Program-made: the position numbers and the translations under genes
DNA from: Pseudisothecium myosuroides
Lineage: Eukaryota; Streptophyta; Bryopsida; Hypnales; Lembophyllaceae
Reading direction: 5' to 3'
DNA: 64,000 bases
Assembly (NCBI GenBank): GCA_951799445.1
Contig: OX637291.1
Coordinates: forward strand, 1,614,501-1,678,500
The notes under the pieces: model-generated
Told to the model about the DNA's origin: nothing
Databases searched by the model: none
Seen by the model: only the letters and a program-made list of their open reading frames with translations
Part shown: piece by piece, positions 1-11,697 of the stretch
Numbering within the stretch: position 1 is the first letter of the stretch
Layout: each line of letters opens with the position of its first letter

Positions 1-510
1 TACATCTATCAGTCCAAATATGCCAAATTAGAAATGTTCTCATTAGATCCCAAGGTTGGTGTTCATAAACGTATTTGCTGAAGTCTCCTCTGATCGGTGT
101 GTCGAAGTGGCCAAGCAAGGCCTGCTGAAGTGATTTGATTTTGTAATTGTTGGCGGGCGTCGCTAAAGTGTGAAACTTCTTCCACAAGTCCTGGGTGACT
201 GGGCAATCCCCAAAAAGGTGAGTCGTGGTCTCCATTGTATTCGGATACAAGCTGCATCCCACCTGTGCGTCTGGAATTCGAAATGATAACCAGTCTCCCG
301 TTACTATGCCTCTGTTCAAAGTCTGCCATAAAAACATGGATTGCTTCTTGGGTCGACTGTTATGCCATAAGAATTTATAAACTCGTCTGATGTCTGGAAC
401 TTCAAACCCTTGATTTACTAATTCCTGAACCCCTATCGGTCTTTCTCCTTTAGTCTTTAGACCTTGCTTATAGTTACGTCGAGCTGTATATCCATAGAAA
501 GGTGTCTATA
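1..510 (-). pseudogene. LINE 1 ORF2 C-terminus, zf-RVT zinc-binding domain, open at window edge
   Basis: After a frameshift near 510, the minus strand reads RVYKFLWHNSRPKKQSMFLW, then a Cys/His cluster (VGCSLYPN, THLFGDCP) and WDLMRTFLIWHIWTDR. This matches the reverse-transcriptase zinc-binding domain (zf-RVT family) found after the polymerase in plant LINEs. The frame is uninterrupted to base 1. It lines up with the same domain in LINE 2 at 15545-14904, though the two are clearly diverged families. Confidence 0.85.
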
Positions 511-529
511 AATTTGTCCATTTTGTCCC

Positions 530-3500
530 AATGCCACTCTCCCGGATCCCAATGGAGGTCAATCAATGATCTCCCTTGAACTGCCCATACTAAGCTGGGC
601 CTCTCTGATACCTCCTTCGGATTACAATCATAAAATGATCGTGACTGCGCATTCCATCTTACCACTCGAGCATGCTGTAATCATGTAGTAGGTAACTGAA
701 AATTCCCCGCCTCTTGGATTAGAATGCCCTTTCCCGTGTCGAGATTGAATTTAGTGACCTTGTGCTCATCATTTCCTGATAATCTATAGTGAAAGAATTG
801 TGAACTCCCGGGTGAGTGGAGCCAAGCAGTTGTACCTCTGACCGTAAATGACCTTGGATCCCATGGTATGTGAGTCAAAATTTTGAGTCTCCTTGCCCGT
901 CCTTTTTCAGTGACTGTGCCATGCCGAGGTAGTTTTCTCTGGATGTCCGCCATACTGAGCCAGTCAGCTTTCCTGCTATCCCATAAATCTTTAACTTGAG
1001 AAATTCCTGCTTTGGCCCAAAGATGTAATTCCAAATTCGGCCCCATGCCCAACGGGACCGCTTCATCCTCAACAATAAAAGGATTACCAAATAATGGCTG
1101 CCTTAAAACATCTTCTATAATTTCTGGCTTCTTTTGAATTAGATTTCCTCTCACCAAAATAAATGCCTTAATACAAGCCGATAATAAAGGAGAATGATTC
1201 ACCTTCTTAATTCCTTTACTATAGAAGAGCCAATTTGGTGATTCCTGCCACTTCGCATCCCCCAAAGGTTTGCCGGATATGATCTTGTAGCATAGCAATT
1301 TCTTCCACGGTTCATCCCCTGGAGATAATCCTTGAACCACTAATTTTGCCAATAAAGCCCTAGTTTGTAAAAGAGGATCTATAAGCTGAATTCCGCCTTC
1401 TTGTTGAGGTAATATGCAAGCTGTCCATTTTACCCAAGATGTGCACTTGCCTTCATCTCTTCCCGTCCATAAATATTGTGTCATGAGGCCCCTTATAATG
1501 TCGCAATTCTTGACTGATATTCCACAGCAGGCTGCCGTGTACCAACAAGTTGCCAACAAAACCTGATTTATAATAATAACCCGTCCTGCAGTAGAAACCG
1601 TCTTGGCCGCCCATGAACGAAGTTTTTTCTTAATTGTTGCCAAAAGTGGAGCCGTATTAGTGTCTGGTGGGAGATGAAATCCTATCAAAGGACACAAATA
1701 TCTCACCCCGGATCCCTCTGGCACCCACTTCACTCCTAAATCCTCTCCCCAAGAAAAACTTTGTCTGTTCTTTGATGCCCAAATTGCAAATGTCTTATCC
1801 CAATTAAGCTTGGACCCGGAGCCTAAGCAAAAAATAGATAATACCTCATAGGCTTTGTTTAAATTTTCAATAGTACCAAGGAGATAGAGAGCTGTGTCAT
1901 CCGCGTATGATGCATCCGTGACGGTTGATCCATCCAGAAGTGAAAACCCTTGCACTCCATATCGATTGTCTTCTAGCATATATCCCAAAGAGTCCAATAC
2001 CACCACAAAGAGAAATGGTGCCAATGGGCAGCCTTGTCTCACGGATCGTGAAAGATCAAAAGACGCTCCAATCTCCCCATTCACTATGACCGAAGAAGAA
2101 ACATTCTTGTATAGTGACATTACTCCCCGAATAAAGTCACCATGGAACCCTTGCTTCTCCAAAACGTCCCGCATGAAATTCCAAGAGATGCGATCATATG
2201 CCTTCTCGAAGTCTAGCAATAAAAGAGTGAGGTCTTGCCCCGACTCTTCCGCATAATGCATAGATTCTTGTGCTAAAAATATATTATCAATAATGCATCT
2301 TCCAGGAACAAAACCTGTTTGATTAGGCCTTATAATTTCCGGTAGTATTTTCTGCAACCTATTTGCCAAAACCTTGGCTACCACCTTATAAAAGGAGGAT
2401 AATAATGTGATGAGCCTGAAATTCTTGATCAAAGTTGCGTCACCACCTTTAGGAATTAATGTAATAATACCTTTGTTGTGACCACTTGATAACTGTCCTT
2501 TGGATAAGACCTCCTGCATAGCTTTAAGCAAATCTCCCTCCACCGCATCAGAGCATAACTTGAAGAAGTCCGTGGGAATCCCGTCATCCCCCGGCGCATT
2601 TCCGGATGAAAGAGACTTGAGAGCTTCCTGCAATTCTGACAGGGACAGCTTCTGACTGAAATTACTATTCTGCGCCTTTGAGACAACCCTGGGAACGCTC
2701 TGCAAAATCTGCATCCTTGCGGCCAGAATTTCTGGCGTTTCAGGACTTTCTGAATACAAATTCTGATAAAAATCTGTCACTGCTTTGGCTTTTTCTTGCT
2801 GCCCGGTCACTACCGAGCCATCCACCATAAGTTGAGTGATTCTAGAGCGCTTATGTACATCTTTGAAAACTTCAAAGAACTCCTTTGTGCATCGATCGCC
2901 ATTTTTCATCCACTTTGCTAAAACAGCGTGATACTGCGCTTCTAAACTCTCAATTGTGAGATTGTGTAAGACTGTTTTTGCTGAGTCCAGCCGTAATGTG
3001 GCCGGGATATCTCCGGGATGCAAAGTTAAAAAGGCCTCCGCTTCCTCCACATCCCGTAAAGCCTTGTGCTCCAACTTGTACTTGGCCGCCCGCCACTCCT
3101 TGTTAATCTTATTCGCTACTTTTAAAGATCGTTCTTGCGCATCTTGAACCCACTCCATCCAAGAAAATTCCAAATCTGGTCGGTCTCCATCACACCAAGC
3201 CTTCTCAATCCTTTCCGGAGATTTCTCATTTTATAAGACCTCCACTTGCATCTGTTTCTTTCTTGGCTTCGGCTTGGTTAATGAAAAGAATTGAAATTGG
3301 ACCGGTGAGTGATCTGATATCTTCGTGTGAGGGTGCAACGTCAGGACCCCGCCCTGATCACATAAATCCGATGATAAATATACCCGATCCAGCCTTGCTC
3401 CTCTTCTATCGGTGCCGACTTTGTTGTTACTCCACGTGAAAATTTTGGGTGAGGATTTGCGAATTGGATCGGTCTTCCACACATCCTCAAGCCCGTAATG

Positions 3501-4076
3501 ATTGAGAAGTCTTGTCCATGCTGCCCTCTCGCGCTGACTTGTGCTCGTGCACCCCCTGGAACTGCCCAATCGATTGCACTCTTCCTCAACCACATTAAAA
3601 TCTCTTGCCAAAATATAGCCCTGTCCGGCCACATTGGCATCAACTATTTTGTTCCAAAATGCTGCTCTATCATGTGCTGTGCTTGAGGCATACACATTGA
3701 TAATGGATAAAGTGAAATTGTTAGATGATTGTATGGATATGTATTGAGCCCGGCCCTCCACTATAATGCCTTCATCCACCACCGAGGATGCCAAGCTCCG
3801 AGCAATGAGAATTCCCGTTCTTGCTCTCCATCTGCCCGTCCCACGATCACTATGTATGGCCGGGTTCCAAGCACGATGTCCATTCGGAAAAGGAAAGCTC
3901 CTAGACTTGCCACTGCACCTACTCTCTTTCATCCAATGTTCTTGAAATAAAAGAATTTGAGGTTGATTTACCATTCTATCAAATATTCTTCTGATATGAA
4001 CCTGCTTCTCCGACCCCTTGGTACCCACTCCCGCCCCACGGATATTGAGAGTGGCCAATGAAAATCCGAGATCCAT
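530..4076 (-). pseudogene. LINE 1 ORF2: AP endonuclease plus reverse transcriptase, broken
   Basis: Starting from the ATG at 4076, the first 280 residues are an exonuclease/endonuclease/phosphatase domain: QEHW, a DFN block, LDRVY and SDHSP are all visible. The usual GGDFN reads ARDFN here, so a catalytic-loop glycine is lost. An in-frame TAA at 3231-3233 separates this from the reverse transcriptase, which continues in the same frame (3230-684). It has the palm motifs FEKAYD, a TGFVPGR block, RQGCPLAPFLF and the catalytic YADD (near 1900). A TGA at 681-683 is followed by further in-frame coding to 474, including DPGEWHW. A frameshift near 510 leads into the zinc-binding domain. The stops are single-base lesions in an otherwise readable frame, so this copy is recent but dead. 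Confidence 0.93.
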
Positions 4077-6349
4077 CAAGATTCGGCTAAGGGGATAGCC
4101 TCCCAGAGCTGATCTTTATCATACGCTGCTAGACCTTTATCATATTTGATAACCGGTCCCTTCTTCAATCGATGAACTTGGCCTTCTTCTGTGGCTGATG
4201 AGGAGATGCATGTATGCCGGGTTGCCACCCAGCCTGGCCTTCCTCGAGCTCTTCTACTCCGATCCACTCTTTAAATAAAATATTCGCCTTTGCTCGGCCT
4301 CTCCAAGCCGCAATTTTCATGATTTCATCATGCTGCCACCACGAGCAGTTAACACCTCGCAAACATTTGGCCTTCTGAGTAACTTTGACTGCTGCAGCTA
4401 CTGTGAGCTCATGTGATTCCCCCTCACTGTCCCATCGTGCCGACTAAGAAATCGACTCCCAACGGTGCAAATTCGGTGGCTTAACAAGATGGCTCTTGAG
4501 GTAACTCTGAATTGACTCGAAGATATATGCTTTGATCTTATCATCCTGAGCCTCTCCATCCGTAAATGATAGCTGTAATGGCTCCATCAGACTCGGGATT
4601 TCACCCGAGGAATCTAATAAAACCGCCGAGTTGCTGCCCTTGTCCTTGTATATGATCGGCCAGATTGACAAGAATCTCAGTCCTTGATCCGGCAATCCCA
4701 ACCCTGATGTCGTAAAGGCCGCCCCTAAGGAACCTGCCGACTAGGCCTGCCACCATTTGCTGGACAGATTTGATGTCTGTCGCTTCGACTTTTGCGACCA
4801 GAACCGCCCTTCAATCGGGTTTCCTTCAAGAAACTCTTGTTGCTCCGGCGTCTCGTCCATCACTTCATTTGCAAATTCTTCGTAAATTGGCACTTCTTCA
4901 GCAAATTCCTCGGTCTCAAGAGCTCCGTCAATCAGCTCCTCTTCAGTACGTTCCTTGGAAATAATCTCCGTTGCTGCAGCAGCCTCGAGCTAAATCAAAC
5001 ACCATCTTGCGCTGGACTTTTTAGGCTTGACTTTTTTTTCCAATCCGTCCCCCCCTAAGGGAGGGAAATCAATCTTTGTAAAGCTCTTCAAGCTCTTGAA
5101 TGGGTTCTCAAATAACTCCAAGTATGGCTGTTGTGCCGAGATGCCCTGCCCACCCCTCCATGCTGTTGGCGATAAAAGTTTCCTCCAATGCAATATCCAT
5201 CGCCCCAATCTCGATCTGTGGTGTTGAAACGAGACCCGGGGGTAGCTGGACCTCACTGATTTTACTCATATCCACATATGTATGCTTCCATTCCGGCGCC
5301 TTTACAACTTCCGGTGTTTGCTCTAGATTTTCCTTGGTCTTAGCTACCCATTGCGGCTGCGATTTTTTCGAATTGGACTTTGAATTGGGCTTCTCTGATG
5401 AATCGCGACTCCCCTCCTTCTTCTTCTTTTTTTTAACCACCGTAAATCCTCCTTGTGTAATATAGGAATCCTCCGACTTCTTCTCCACCTGCCCCACCGA
5501 CTTCTTGGTTGAGTTCCTCGAATCCTGCCTGCTTTTATCATTCAATGGGCAATTGGAAGCTCCATGCCCGAATCTGCGGCATCTGTTACACTGATTTGGG
5601 AGGCCGGAGTAACTGACCCCTTGATTTGCGAATGAAATCTCATCGGAGCCTTCTCCGATCGATGGAACCCTAATAAACCCGGGCAGCGTCGATATCTCTT
5701 TTACACGTATGAAGATCAGAGGCCCTGAAGGCCGTTTACAAGCTGTAGTCTCTAGTTCGATCTCCTGTACCTCTCCAATAAGAGAGGCAAACTTGCGCAA
5801 CCAATTGTGCCACTGAAAGATCGGATCTAGGTCCGAAAACTGAACTTTGATAATATGACCTGATTGGATTTCTGGCGGCGGCGCCTTTGCGGAGAAATCC
5901 ACCATCCAAGGGCGGAATCTAACAAACTTGCCGTCTAGTTCTTTTACCTCTAACTGAACACATCTATCGGCCGCATTTGCATGTTTAAATTCAACTCTAA
6001 AGAAGCCTTTAGATAGAATCTGCAATGATGCAAACTAATCCGCCAAACTGTCTGAAAGAAATTTAGACAAGACTGCAAAGCCCGGGGAGACCGTGAAGAT
6101 CTTACCCAACACTAGTCTCTTGTTTTGCTCTGATCTTGACGTCCATAACTTGAGAAGCTCCTCCGTGGAAAGATCCAATAGCAGCTTCCACTCCGCATCG
6201 ACTTTTGGCGTTTTATCTTCCGGCTTCTTAACGGCGGCTGCATGCGGTGCATGGGACTGTTCTTTATCTGAATTGTCGATGGGGGCGCCCGAAGACGTCC
6301 ATCCTACGTTGTTCAATTCTGGCAACTGCTCATCATGATCCTCCTCCAT
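4076..6349 (-). pseudogene. LINE 1 ORF1 (DUF4283-like region, CCHC zinc knuckle), broken
   Basis: ORF1 of plant LINEs is an RNA-binding protein that packages the element RNA. The first block, from an ATG at 6349, is acidic. It is followed by an in-frame TAG at 6035-6037; the same frame then continues to 5108. Within that part are a DUF4283-like region and a knuckle CNRCRRFGHGASNC (C-x2-C-x4-H-x4-C) near 5590-5550, then a basic Lys/Ser-rich stretch. Near 5140 the reading shifts frame and runs on to about 4990. Further coding-like fragments (about 4990-4444 and 4362-4076) carry a Trp-rich C-terminal region and end with TGA at 4078-4076, which overlaps the ORF2 ATG. The domain assignment comes from the zinc knuckle and position; the middle of the C-terminal half is hard to place in one frame. 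Confidence 0.8.
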
Positions 6350-7030
6350 CCCAAAAGCTCTAAGAGTCTAGTTTGTTTAAACTTCTTCCCACGCAAAGTA
6401 ACGGCGGCTCTGCCCGTGAATCACGGTGCAAGCCTAGGGTTTCAACAGTGAACTGAATCTACTGTTCTAGCAGCGGAAAGTCATAAAAACTATCTATCCA
6501 GAGCCAAAGCCTTCAAGGCGTACTAAATCCTACAAGTAAAACCCCACACACCCTTACGGGGGCTCACACAAGAAAATGCCGCCTGAAAAAACCCTAACTG
6601 CAATTATCGGAAAGTCTCCACCCGATGAAAAAATCTGCAATCTCAGCAACAATTCTGTTTACAGCAATCAAGCTTGCAATCTCATCTCTAGCCTTCTCTG
6701 ATGCTTGTGGTAACCTCCTTTGCAGAAGGGATCCACCCGCAGATCAGATCGGTCAAGAGAGAAAAACTGCCGCAAAAAACCCTAATTCTGCAAAACTGAA
6801 AAACTGCGCCGATCGGTGCCTGCTTAATTTCGATCTGATTCTAACTATTTCAGGTTGTCTAGGTCCGTAATTGCATGCTTGATTGGACTATCAAATAGCA
6901 GAACTCAAATCTCTGCAAGAAATCGCTCAAAACCATGAAAAAGCTGAAAAACAGTGAAAAAAGCAGTTTTGCCGCCCAGAAAAGGCAGCGCTCCGAAAAT
7001 TGCGGACCAAAACCACGGGGGGGAGATGAT
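6350..7030 (-). other. LINE 1 5' untranslated leader
   Basis: This is non-coding sequence between the ORF1 ATG (6349) and the junction with Copia integrase. On the minus strand it opens with a pyrimidine/C-rich run near 7020 and holds several AGGGTTTTTT motifs. LINE promoters are usually internal to this leader, so it is the likely promoter region. The exact 5' end is inferred from loss of Copia similarity. Confidence 0.6.
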
Positions 7031-7345
7031 GTGATGATAAGATGGTATCTTGCTACATTGAATGCCATGCTCTAAGCAAAATTTAGTAAATCTGTTAGAA
7101 GTGAATTTGCCTCCATTGTTGGAGCATAAGATCAAATTTTTTGACCAGTTTGGTTTTCTGCAAGTGCTTTGTATTCCATAAAGTAATGTAGAGTAGTAGA
7201 TTTCTTTTGGAAAAAATAGATATAAGTATAACGTGAATAATCATCTACAAATATAAGGAAATATTGGGCTCTTCTAAAAGAAGGAGTATGTATGGGGCCA
7301 CATAAATTTGTGTGAACAAGAGCAAGCACTGTTGTGGCTCTTATA
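7022..7345 (-). pseudogene. Copia integrase, N-terminal part of catalytic core
   Basis: The reading RATTVLALVHTNLCGPIH, FVDDYSRYTYIYFF, ENQTGQKI, then NNGGKFTSNRFTKFCLEHGI matches the rve core of Copia integrase. The first catalytic Asp (usually HTD) is Asn here and the second (usually SDNGGE) is altered to NNGGK. With these catalytic acids missing and one frameshift near 7132, it cannot be active. The remainder was displaced by LINE 1. Confidence 0.85.
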
Positions 7346-7742
7346 ACCGGTCCATATTAGGTAATAACAGCTCACATAGTTCTTTAGGATTCGGTTCCAT
7401 CTTACTTAAACTTCAAAATGGGCAAACATTGCTTGTTCAAAATATTCTTTTTGTTCCCAGCTTCACAAAGAACTTGCTCTCTGTGACACAAATCACAAAC
7501 ACTAGCAACGCAATTATAACTTTCATAAAAGATACATGTATTATTAAAACAACTTCTCCTAGTACTTGTCACTGCATGACTTTTCATATTCCAAATTAGG
7601 CAATCTATTCTCTTTGGAAATTGATATTAGTTGAAAGTAATGTTGTTACAACATCTACTGCAAAATCGACTAAGTCCAACTTGCTCACCTTAAAGTGGCA
7701 TTATTGCCTCGGCCATCTTAATATTCGCTCCAACTTTTGATA
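7335..7742 (+). pseudogene. Inverted internal segment of Copia (protease tail and gag_pre-integrase)
   Basis: On the plus strand, opposite to the rest of the element, this reads LGFGSILLKLQNGQTLL, NILFVPSFTKNLLSVTQ and then, near 7690-7740, WHYCLGHLNIRSNF. These are the protease C-terminal region and the gag_pre-integrase motif of Copia. They belong exactly between the DSGA site to the right and the integrase to the left, so a piece of about 0.4 kb has been flipped in place. Some sequence between the gag_pre-integrase motif and integrase also appears lost. Confidence 0.8.
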
Positions 7743-7984
7743 ATCTTGAAAGAGATGTTTGAGTGGTGACATATGTTGGTTGGCTCCAGAGTCCAAGTAC
7801 TAGTGTTCACAATTAATTGAGGTGTTGACAATAGCTAAGAACAAGTATATGTATCATCAGTAATGAAGCAATTGACATGTGGTTTGTTAATATTGAGGTC
7901 ACACTTCTTTTTGCAACATTTAGTGGCCTTATAACCAAGTATACCACAATAATGGCAAATGACACATGGCTAAATGGTTACAAA
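7742..7984 (-). pseudogene. Copia zinc knuckle and protease active-site remnant
   Basis: Near 7960-7915 the minus strand reads CHYCGILGYKATKC, a CCHC knuckle in which the His has become Tyr. Near 7800-7745 it reads YLDSGANQHMSPLKHLFQD, containing the aspartic protease active site DSGA. Immediately after this the minus-strand homology stops, because the next 0.4 kb is inverted. Confidence 0.75.
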
Positions 7985-9050
7985 TCAAGTAGGAAGCTTA
8001 GAAGCTTGTGAACTCAATTTTTGAAAACAAGATTTTGATGGCTTATTATAATGAGGTTTATGAAACTTTCCTTTAGCGTAGAATGCATTGGTCTTTGAAG
8101 GTGCAAATTTGGAGGAGTTAATTGCATGTTGTTGGAGAATATTAGAGAACAAATCTGTAAATGTAAGGTCTGCTATACCACCTTGGGTTGTAATAAAAGC
8201 ACTCCAAGAGTCTAGAAGCGCTCCCAACAATAAATTAACTTGCTAAGTTGTCTGTGTGAAATTCCATCCGGCAATAGCTGCTTCCTGCAGTAAAGATTGT
8301 TAAGTCTCTAAGAACTCGATAGCATCATCGGATTCAGACATTGGAAGGTGACATAATTGTTTGAAACTTGCTTTGTTGGATTTTTCATATAGTTGTTTAA
8401 TGTGCTCCCAAACCACTTTTGAAGTGAGTAAGGGACAGAGCGAGATTAATTGTTTCTCGCCACAATGTAGGAGAATATCATATCACGTTTTGGAGTCCTT
8501 TAATTTCTAGGTTGAAAGACCATTAATATCAGAGGCAGGAGGTGCAACCTTGGTACCATCTACAACAGTCCACAATTTAGACCGGACAAGAAGCATTTCT
8601 AGCTTAATGCTCCACGTTGTATAGTTTGTAGTACTTAACAGTGGAATATAGTAAGCTCTTGAAGCGAAACTTAATCCAATGTTGACCATTATTATATTTC
8701 TTAAAGTTCTTAATGAATGGAAAGAGGATCCATGAAACTTTCTTCATTAGCAAAAAATTGCGGGTTGAGCTCATCGGATTGAACTAGTGTGGTAATAAAA
8801 CTTGCAGGTGCATGTGCAAACCCATATGTGGCATTTGCAACTTGCGATTGCTGCTCATTTTGTTGTTGATGCTCTTCTACGAGTACTAATTCAATTGGTT
8901 TGAGAGGAAGCTAGAGGAAGCCATTGACAATTCGTAAGTGATTCTCAACTTCATTTCTCAATTCTTCAACGATGAACAAATTGAACACGTCTTCATTGAA
9001 GCATTCAGCTTTGGCGTCAAAGGAAAACACATGGCTCAAATAGTCAGATT
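7985..9050 (-). pseudogene. Copia gag, broken
   Basis: The N-terminal block (9050-8705) is coding-like with one in-frame stop. The block at 8689-8507 carries the Copia gag signature YYIPLLSTTNYTTWSIKLEM with KLWTVVDG. Next come UBN2-like pieces (VVWEHIKQLYEKSNKASFKQ near 8440-8380; LLGALLDSWSAFITTQ near 8230-8180) and a Lys/His/Asn-rich tail. Several stops break the frame. Gag forms the particle that encloses the element RNA. Confidence 0.75.
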
Positions 9051-9063
9051 GATACATGCTCTA

Positions 9064-9079
9064 CTTGCTCTTGATACCA
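9064..9079 (-). promoter_or_regulatory. Copia primer-binding site (initiator tRNA-Met type)
   Basis: Directly after the LTR the minus strand reads TGGTATCAAGAGCAAG. This is close to TGGTATCAGAGC, the sequence that pairs with the 3' end of plant initiator tRNA-Met to prime minus-strand DNA synthesis. Confidence 0.8.
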
Positions 9080-9273
9080 TGAAGAAAGAAAAGAGAGCAT
9101 ATTGAAGACAAAACATGTTTTCATTATATTAAAAGAGAAGATACAAGATTATAAGGTAGTTTACATAGCAAGTTAATAGTTGTGTCTTTTCACTAATCTA
9201 ACAGGTGTGACTCTAAATCTAACTAATGCTAAGCTGCTATTAATACAATAACTTTATTGATTACTATCTAACA
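9080..9273 (-). repeat. 5' LTR of the Copia element
   Basis: On the minus strand the segment starts TGTTAGATAGTAATC and ends TTTCTTTCTTCA, the TG...CA ends expected of an LTR. It is followed at once by a primer-binding site. At 194 bp it is a normal size for a small plant Copia LTR. The partner 3' LTR is not in the window, so the boundaries rest on the TG/CA ends and the primer site. Confidence 0.75.
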
Positions 9274-10355
9274 ATTTGGTTGTTCAGTTGTTTTGAAGGG
9301 TATAAATGTTTGATGTTCAAATTTCTTCATTTGTTGTTCAAGAGGATGCGTTAGATTAGTTGTTCTTGACAATATGGATATCAATATTTGAAGTTTTAGT
9401 TTTAGTTCTGACTCAGAAGAGTTTTAATATTTATGCGGACACTACTTGCAAATTAACATGTAACAATGTTGTGTCTTATAGATCCGACAAACCATTACTA
9501 GATTTCAATCTTTTACAAAAAGAAAGTTCAACTTGCAGCAACAAAGCGATTGTTGTAGTAGTTTATGGTTTTGCATCCTTATTGTTGCAGCACACTTGGA
9601 CTACATTTTTTCTATAAGGCTCTCGGAAGGAAAGTGCATTCATATTCTTTATGTATACATCCAAAACTTTTATTTAGAAAACTTTAAATTGACAATGCCT
9701 TGAAAAGTGTGCTTTTTTGTCTTCATGTTTTGTTTTGTTTGTGTTGCTAGGCTTGAATTTCGAATTTCATAGTCATTTAATTCTTTTCAAAAAAAATATG
9801 CCTTAACTCCAATCACAAGTTTGAATGAACTTATCATCAACATGAAAAGAACTCAATCATTCAAATGTGTTGCTTGCAATAGTGCTTCCTATAATTAATC
9901 TTGAAAAATAATAGAATTAGCTTCAATCCTACTTTATTTTTTTCAACTACTAAATCAATTAGCATTAATTTTCCAAACTCACCCTTTATTTGTTGGAGTT
10001 TGTTTTTTTGGACAATGTGCATCTTTTTGCAACAAACAATTGTTTGTCTTCTATCTATTTGCAAGACACATTCCTTTCCATGGAGAAATTACGATTTTCT
10101 TATCTATATGGTATGTTCTTTTACAAATATATCAACTGAATGTTCACATTTGATATTTTTATTGAAATGGCCTTTCACAGACTTAACCTCTTGTAAATAA
10201 AGCTATAAAAAAATTTAATTGAGCTCAATGAAGGCCTTTAGATGTCCATTTATGCAATTTCATTATTTAATATTGTAGTAATAACATTGGAAATATAGAC
10301 AGGAATCCTTTAAATTAGTTAGCATGAGTTCAATATGGCCAGTGCATATAATGTA
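9274..10355. other. AT-rich intergenic stretch, no gene seen
   Basis: Only short chance frames occur, none with a recognisable domain. The sequence begins right of the Copia LTR and ends at the TA flanking the mariner-type element at 10356. Confidence 0.5.
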
Positions 10356-10940
10356 CTCCCTCCATCCCAAAATGATCTTCCAATTGCCCTCAATTCTTTG
10401 TCCCAAAATGATCTTCCGTTTTCAACTGTGACTTGTGAGGAAGGGGGATGGTGGCAGTTCCGAGAACGAGAAGACAAAACACAAATCATAATGGTCAAAT
10501 TACCAATATTGGCTGCCATACATGCTCCTGAGGCCACACGTCAATAGCCTTAAGTTAACAATCATAGTTGACAGCCACATGGTGCTAGGCCACAGGCTTA
10601 CAAGGCCACAAGCTTACAGCTAAAGATATTGGGCCATAGACACAAGTCTTGTCATAAAGGTCAAATCTCATGTTGACGCCACATATGGTCCTACAAAATG
10701 AAGACTGCACAGTGAGAAATTGTGTGGCTACCGGTGCTTCTCAAGAATGCTACATATAAATTTTACTTTTTGAGTACTCTAAAACTGCATTTTGGAAAAG
10801 ACTTTAGAACTCAAATTTTCAAGACAAAAGAAGAGCATCAAATTCTAGTTACAACTCAAAACAGATTTTAAAAATTGTTAATTTCAAGCTTAGTCCGCAA
10901 CATTTTGTCTAATAGGAAGATCATTTTGGGACGAAGGAAG
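10356..10940. mobile_element. Stowaway/mariner-type non-autonomous element, 585 bp
   Basis: The left end CTCCCTCCATCCCAAAATGA (continuing TCTTCC) is mirrored at the right end by GGAAGATCATTTTGGGACGA (continuing AGGAAG). Both ends are flanked by TA. A TA target duplication and a CTCCCTCC terminus are typical of Stowaway-like Tc1/mariner elements. The left end carries a second partial copy of the motif (CCCAAAATGATCTTCC near 10410). No transposase is encoded. Confidence 0.85.
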
Positions 10941-11697
10941 TAGTACATTAGGGTCATTACAAGAAAGACTGTTCAAAAAGCGTAGCATTTTCCACAGTAC
11001 TCATTTTTTCTTTCGGGAAGGCTTTATAATTAAAAAATCAATTTTTTTAAAATGTAAAAAATATGTTTAATGTATTCACCTTTAAGAAGAAGGTACCCTA
11101 GGAAGGAAAAGTATAGAAAAATTCTCTAAGTAGGAGAACTAGAAAAGTGCAAATTCTCAAGAAAATGGATATTTGCATTGTAATTTTACATTTTAATTTG
11201 TAAAAAATAGAAAATCAATTTTAAGAAAAAACTAAAAATTGGCCATTTGAAAATAGTTCATAGTGATGAGATTTCACCAAAATATTGATCTTAGAACCAT
11301 CTTCATTGTTCAGAAATAGCACACAATGGGAGTGTTGTTTGCACTCATGAAGAAGACACAAAATAATATATTTTAGATTTCCTTTGGTAAGAATATGATT
11401 TTCTACTTTGCAAATAGACCATGAAAATTTCAGCTTTTGATCATTAAATTTGGGGACTCCTAACGTGATAAAAAACCCTCAACCTTACATTGTGACAAAT
11501 TAACAAAAATGATTTTAAAATATTATTATTTTTTTATTTCTAAAAAATAAGAGAACTGATTACCATCAAGTTAGGTATCTCCAATAAAAATTTCATGTTC
11601 ATTGGACTTATGCTTCAAAGGTTATAGCGAATGATAAGAGAATCACTTGCTCCGTGATTAGTGAACAGGACCAGTCTATCTTGCAATGATCCATTAA

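Larger units (their letters stand above)
1..7030 (-). mobile_element. LINE 1: L1-like non-LTR retrotransposon, 3' end cut by window edge
   Basis: The order on the minus strand is a 5' leader (about 7030-6350), ORF1 (6349-4076, zinc knuckle), then ORF2 (4076 leftwards: endonuclease, reverse transcriptase, C-terminal zinc-binding domain), still open at base 1. This is the standard L1-clade plan of plant LINEs, which move by target-primed reverse transcription. The 5' boundary is placed near 7030, where Copia integrase sequence stops and the leader begins with a C-run on the minus strand. The copy is dead: ORF1 has an in-frame TAG and a frameshift, and ORF2 has two in-frame stops and a frameshift. 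The 3' end, tail and left target duplication lie outside the window. Confidence 0.93.
6905..9273 (-). mobile_element. Copia LTR retrotransposon, 5' half, interrupted by LINE 1
   Basis: Read on the minus strand, the parts in order are a 194-bp 5' LTR (9273-9080), a primer-binding site, gag, a CCHC-like motif, the protease active site, a 0.4-kb inverted stretch, and the start of integrase, which stops at the LINE 1 insertion near 7030. The order gag-protease-integrase identifies Ty1/Copia. Reverse transcriptase, RNase H and the 3' LTR are not in the window; they may lie beyond LINE 1 on the left. Numerous stops and frameshifts mark an old, dead copy. Confidence 0.88.

Noticed and set aside
63..329. 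Minus-strand frame of 88 codons starting MADFEQRH
   Set aside because: The neighbouring frame reads the zf-RVT domain without interruption, so this is a shadow.
1894..2256. Plus-strand open frame of 120 codons
   Set aside because: It lies antisense to the LINE 1 reverse transcriptase, whose YADD and FEKAYD motifs are on the minus strand.
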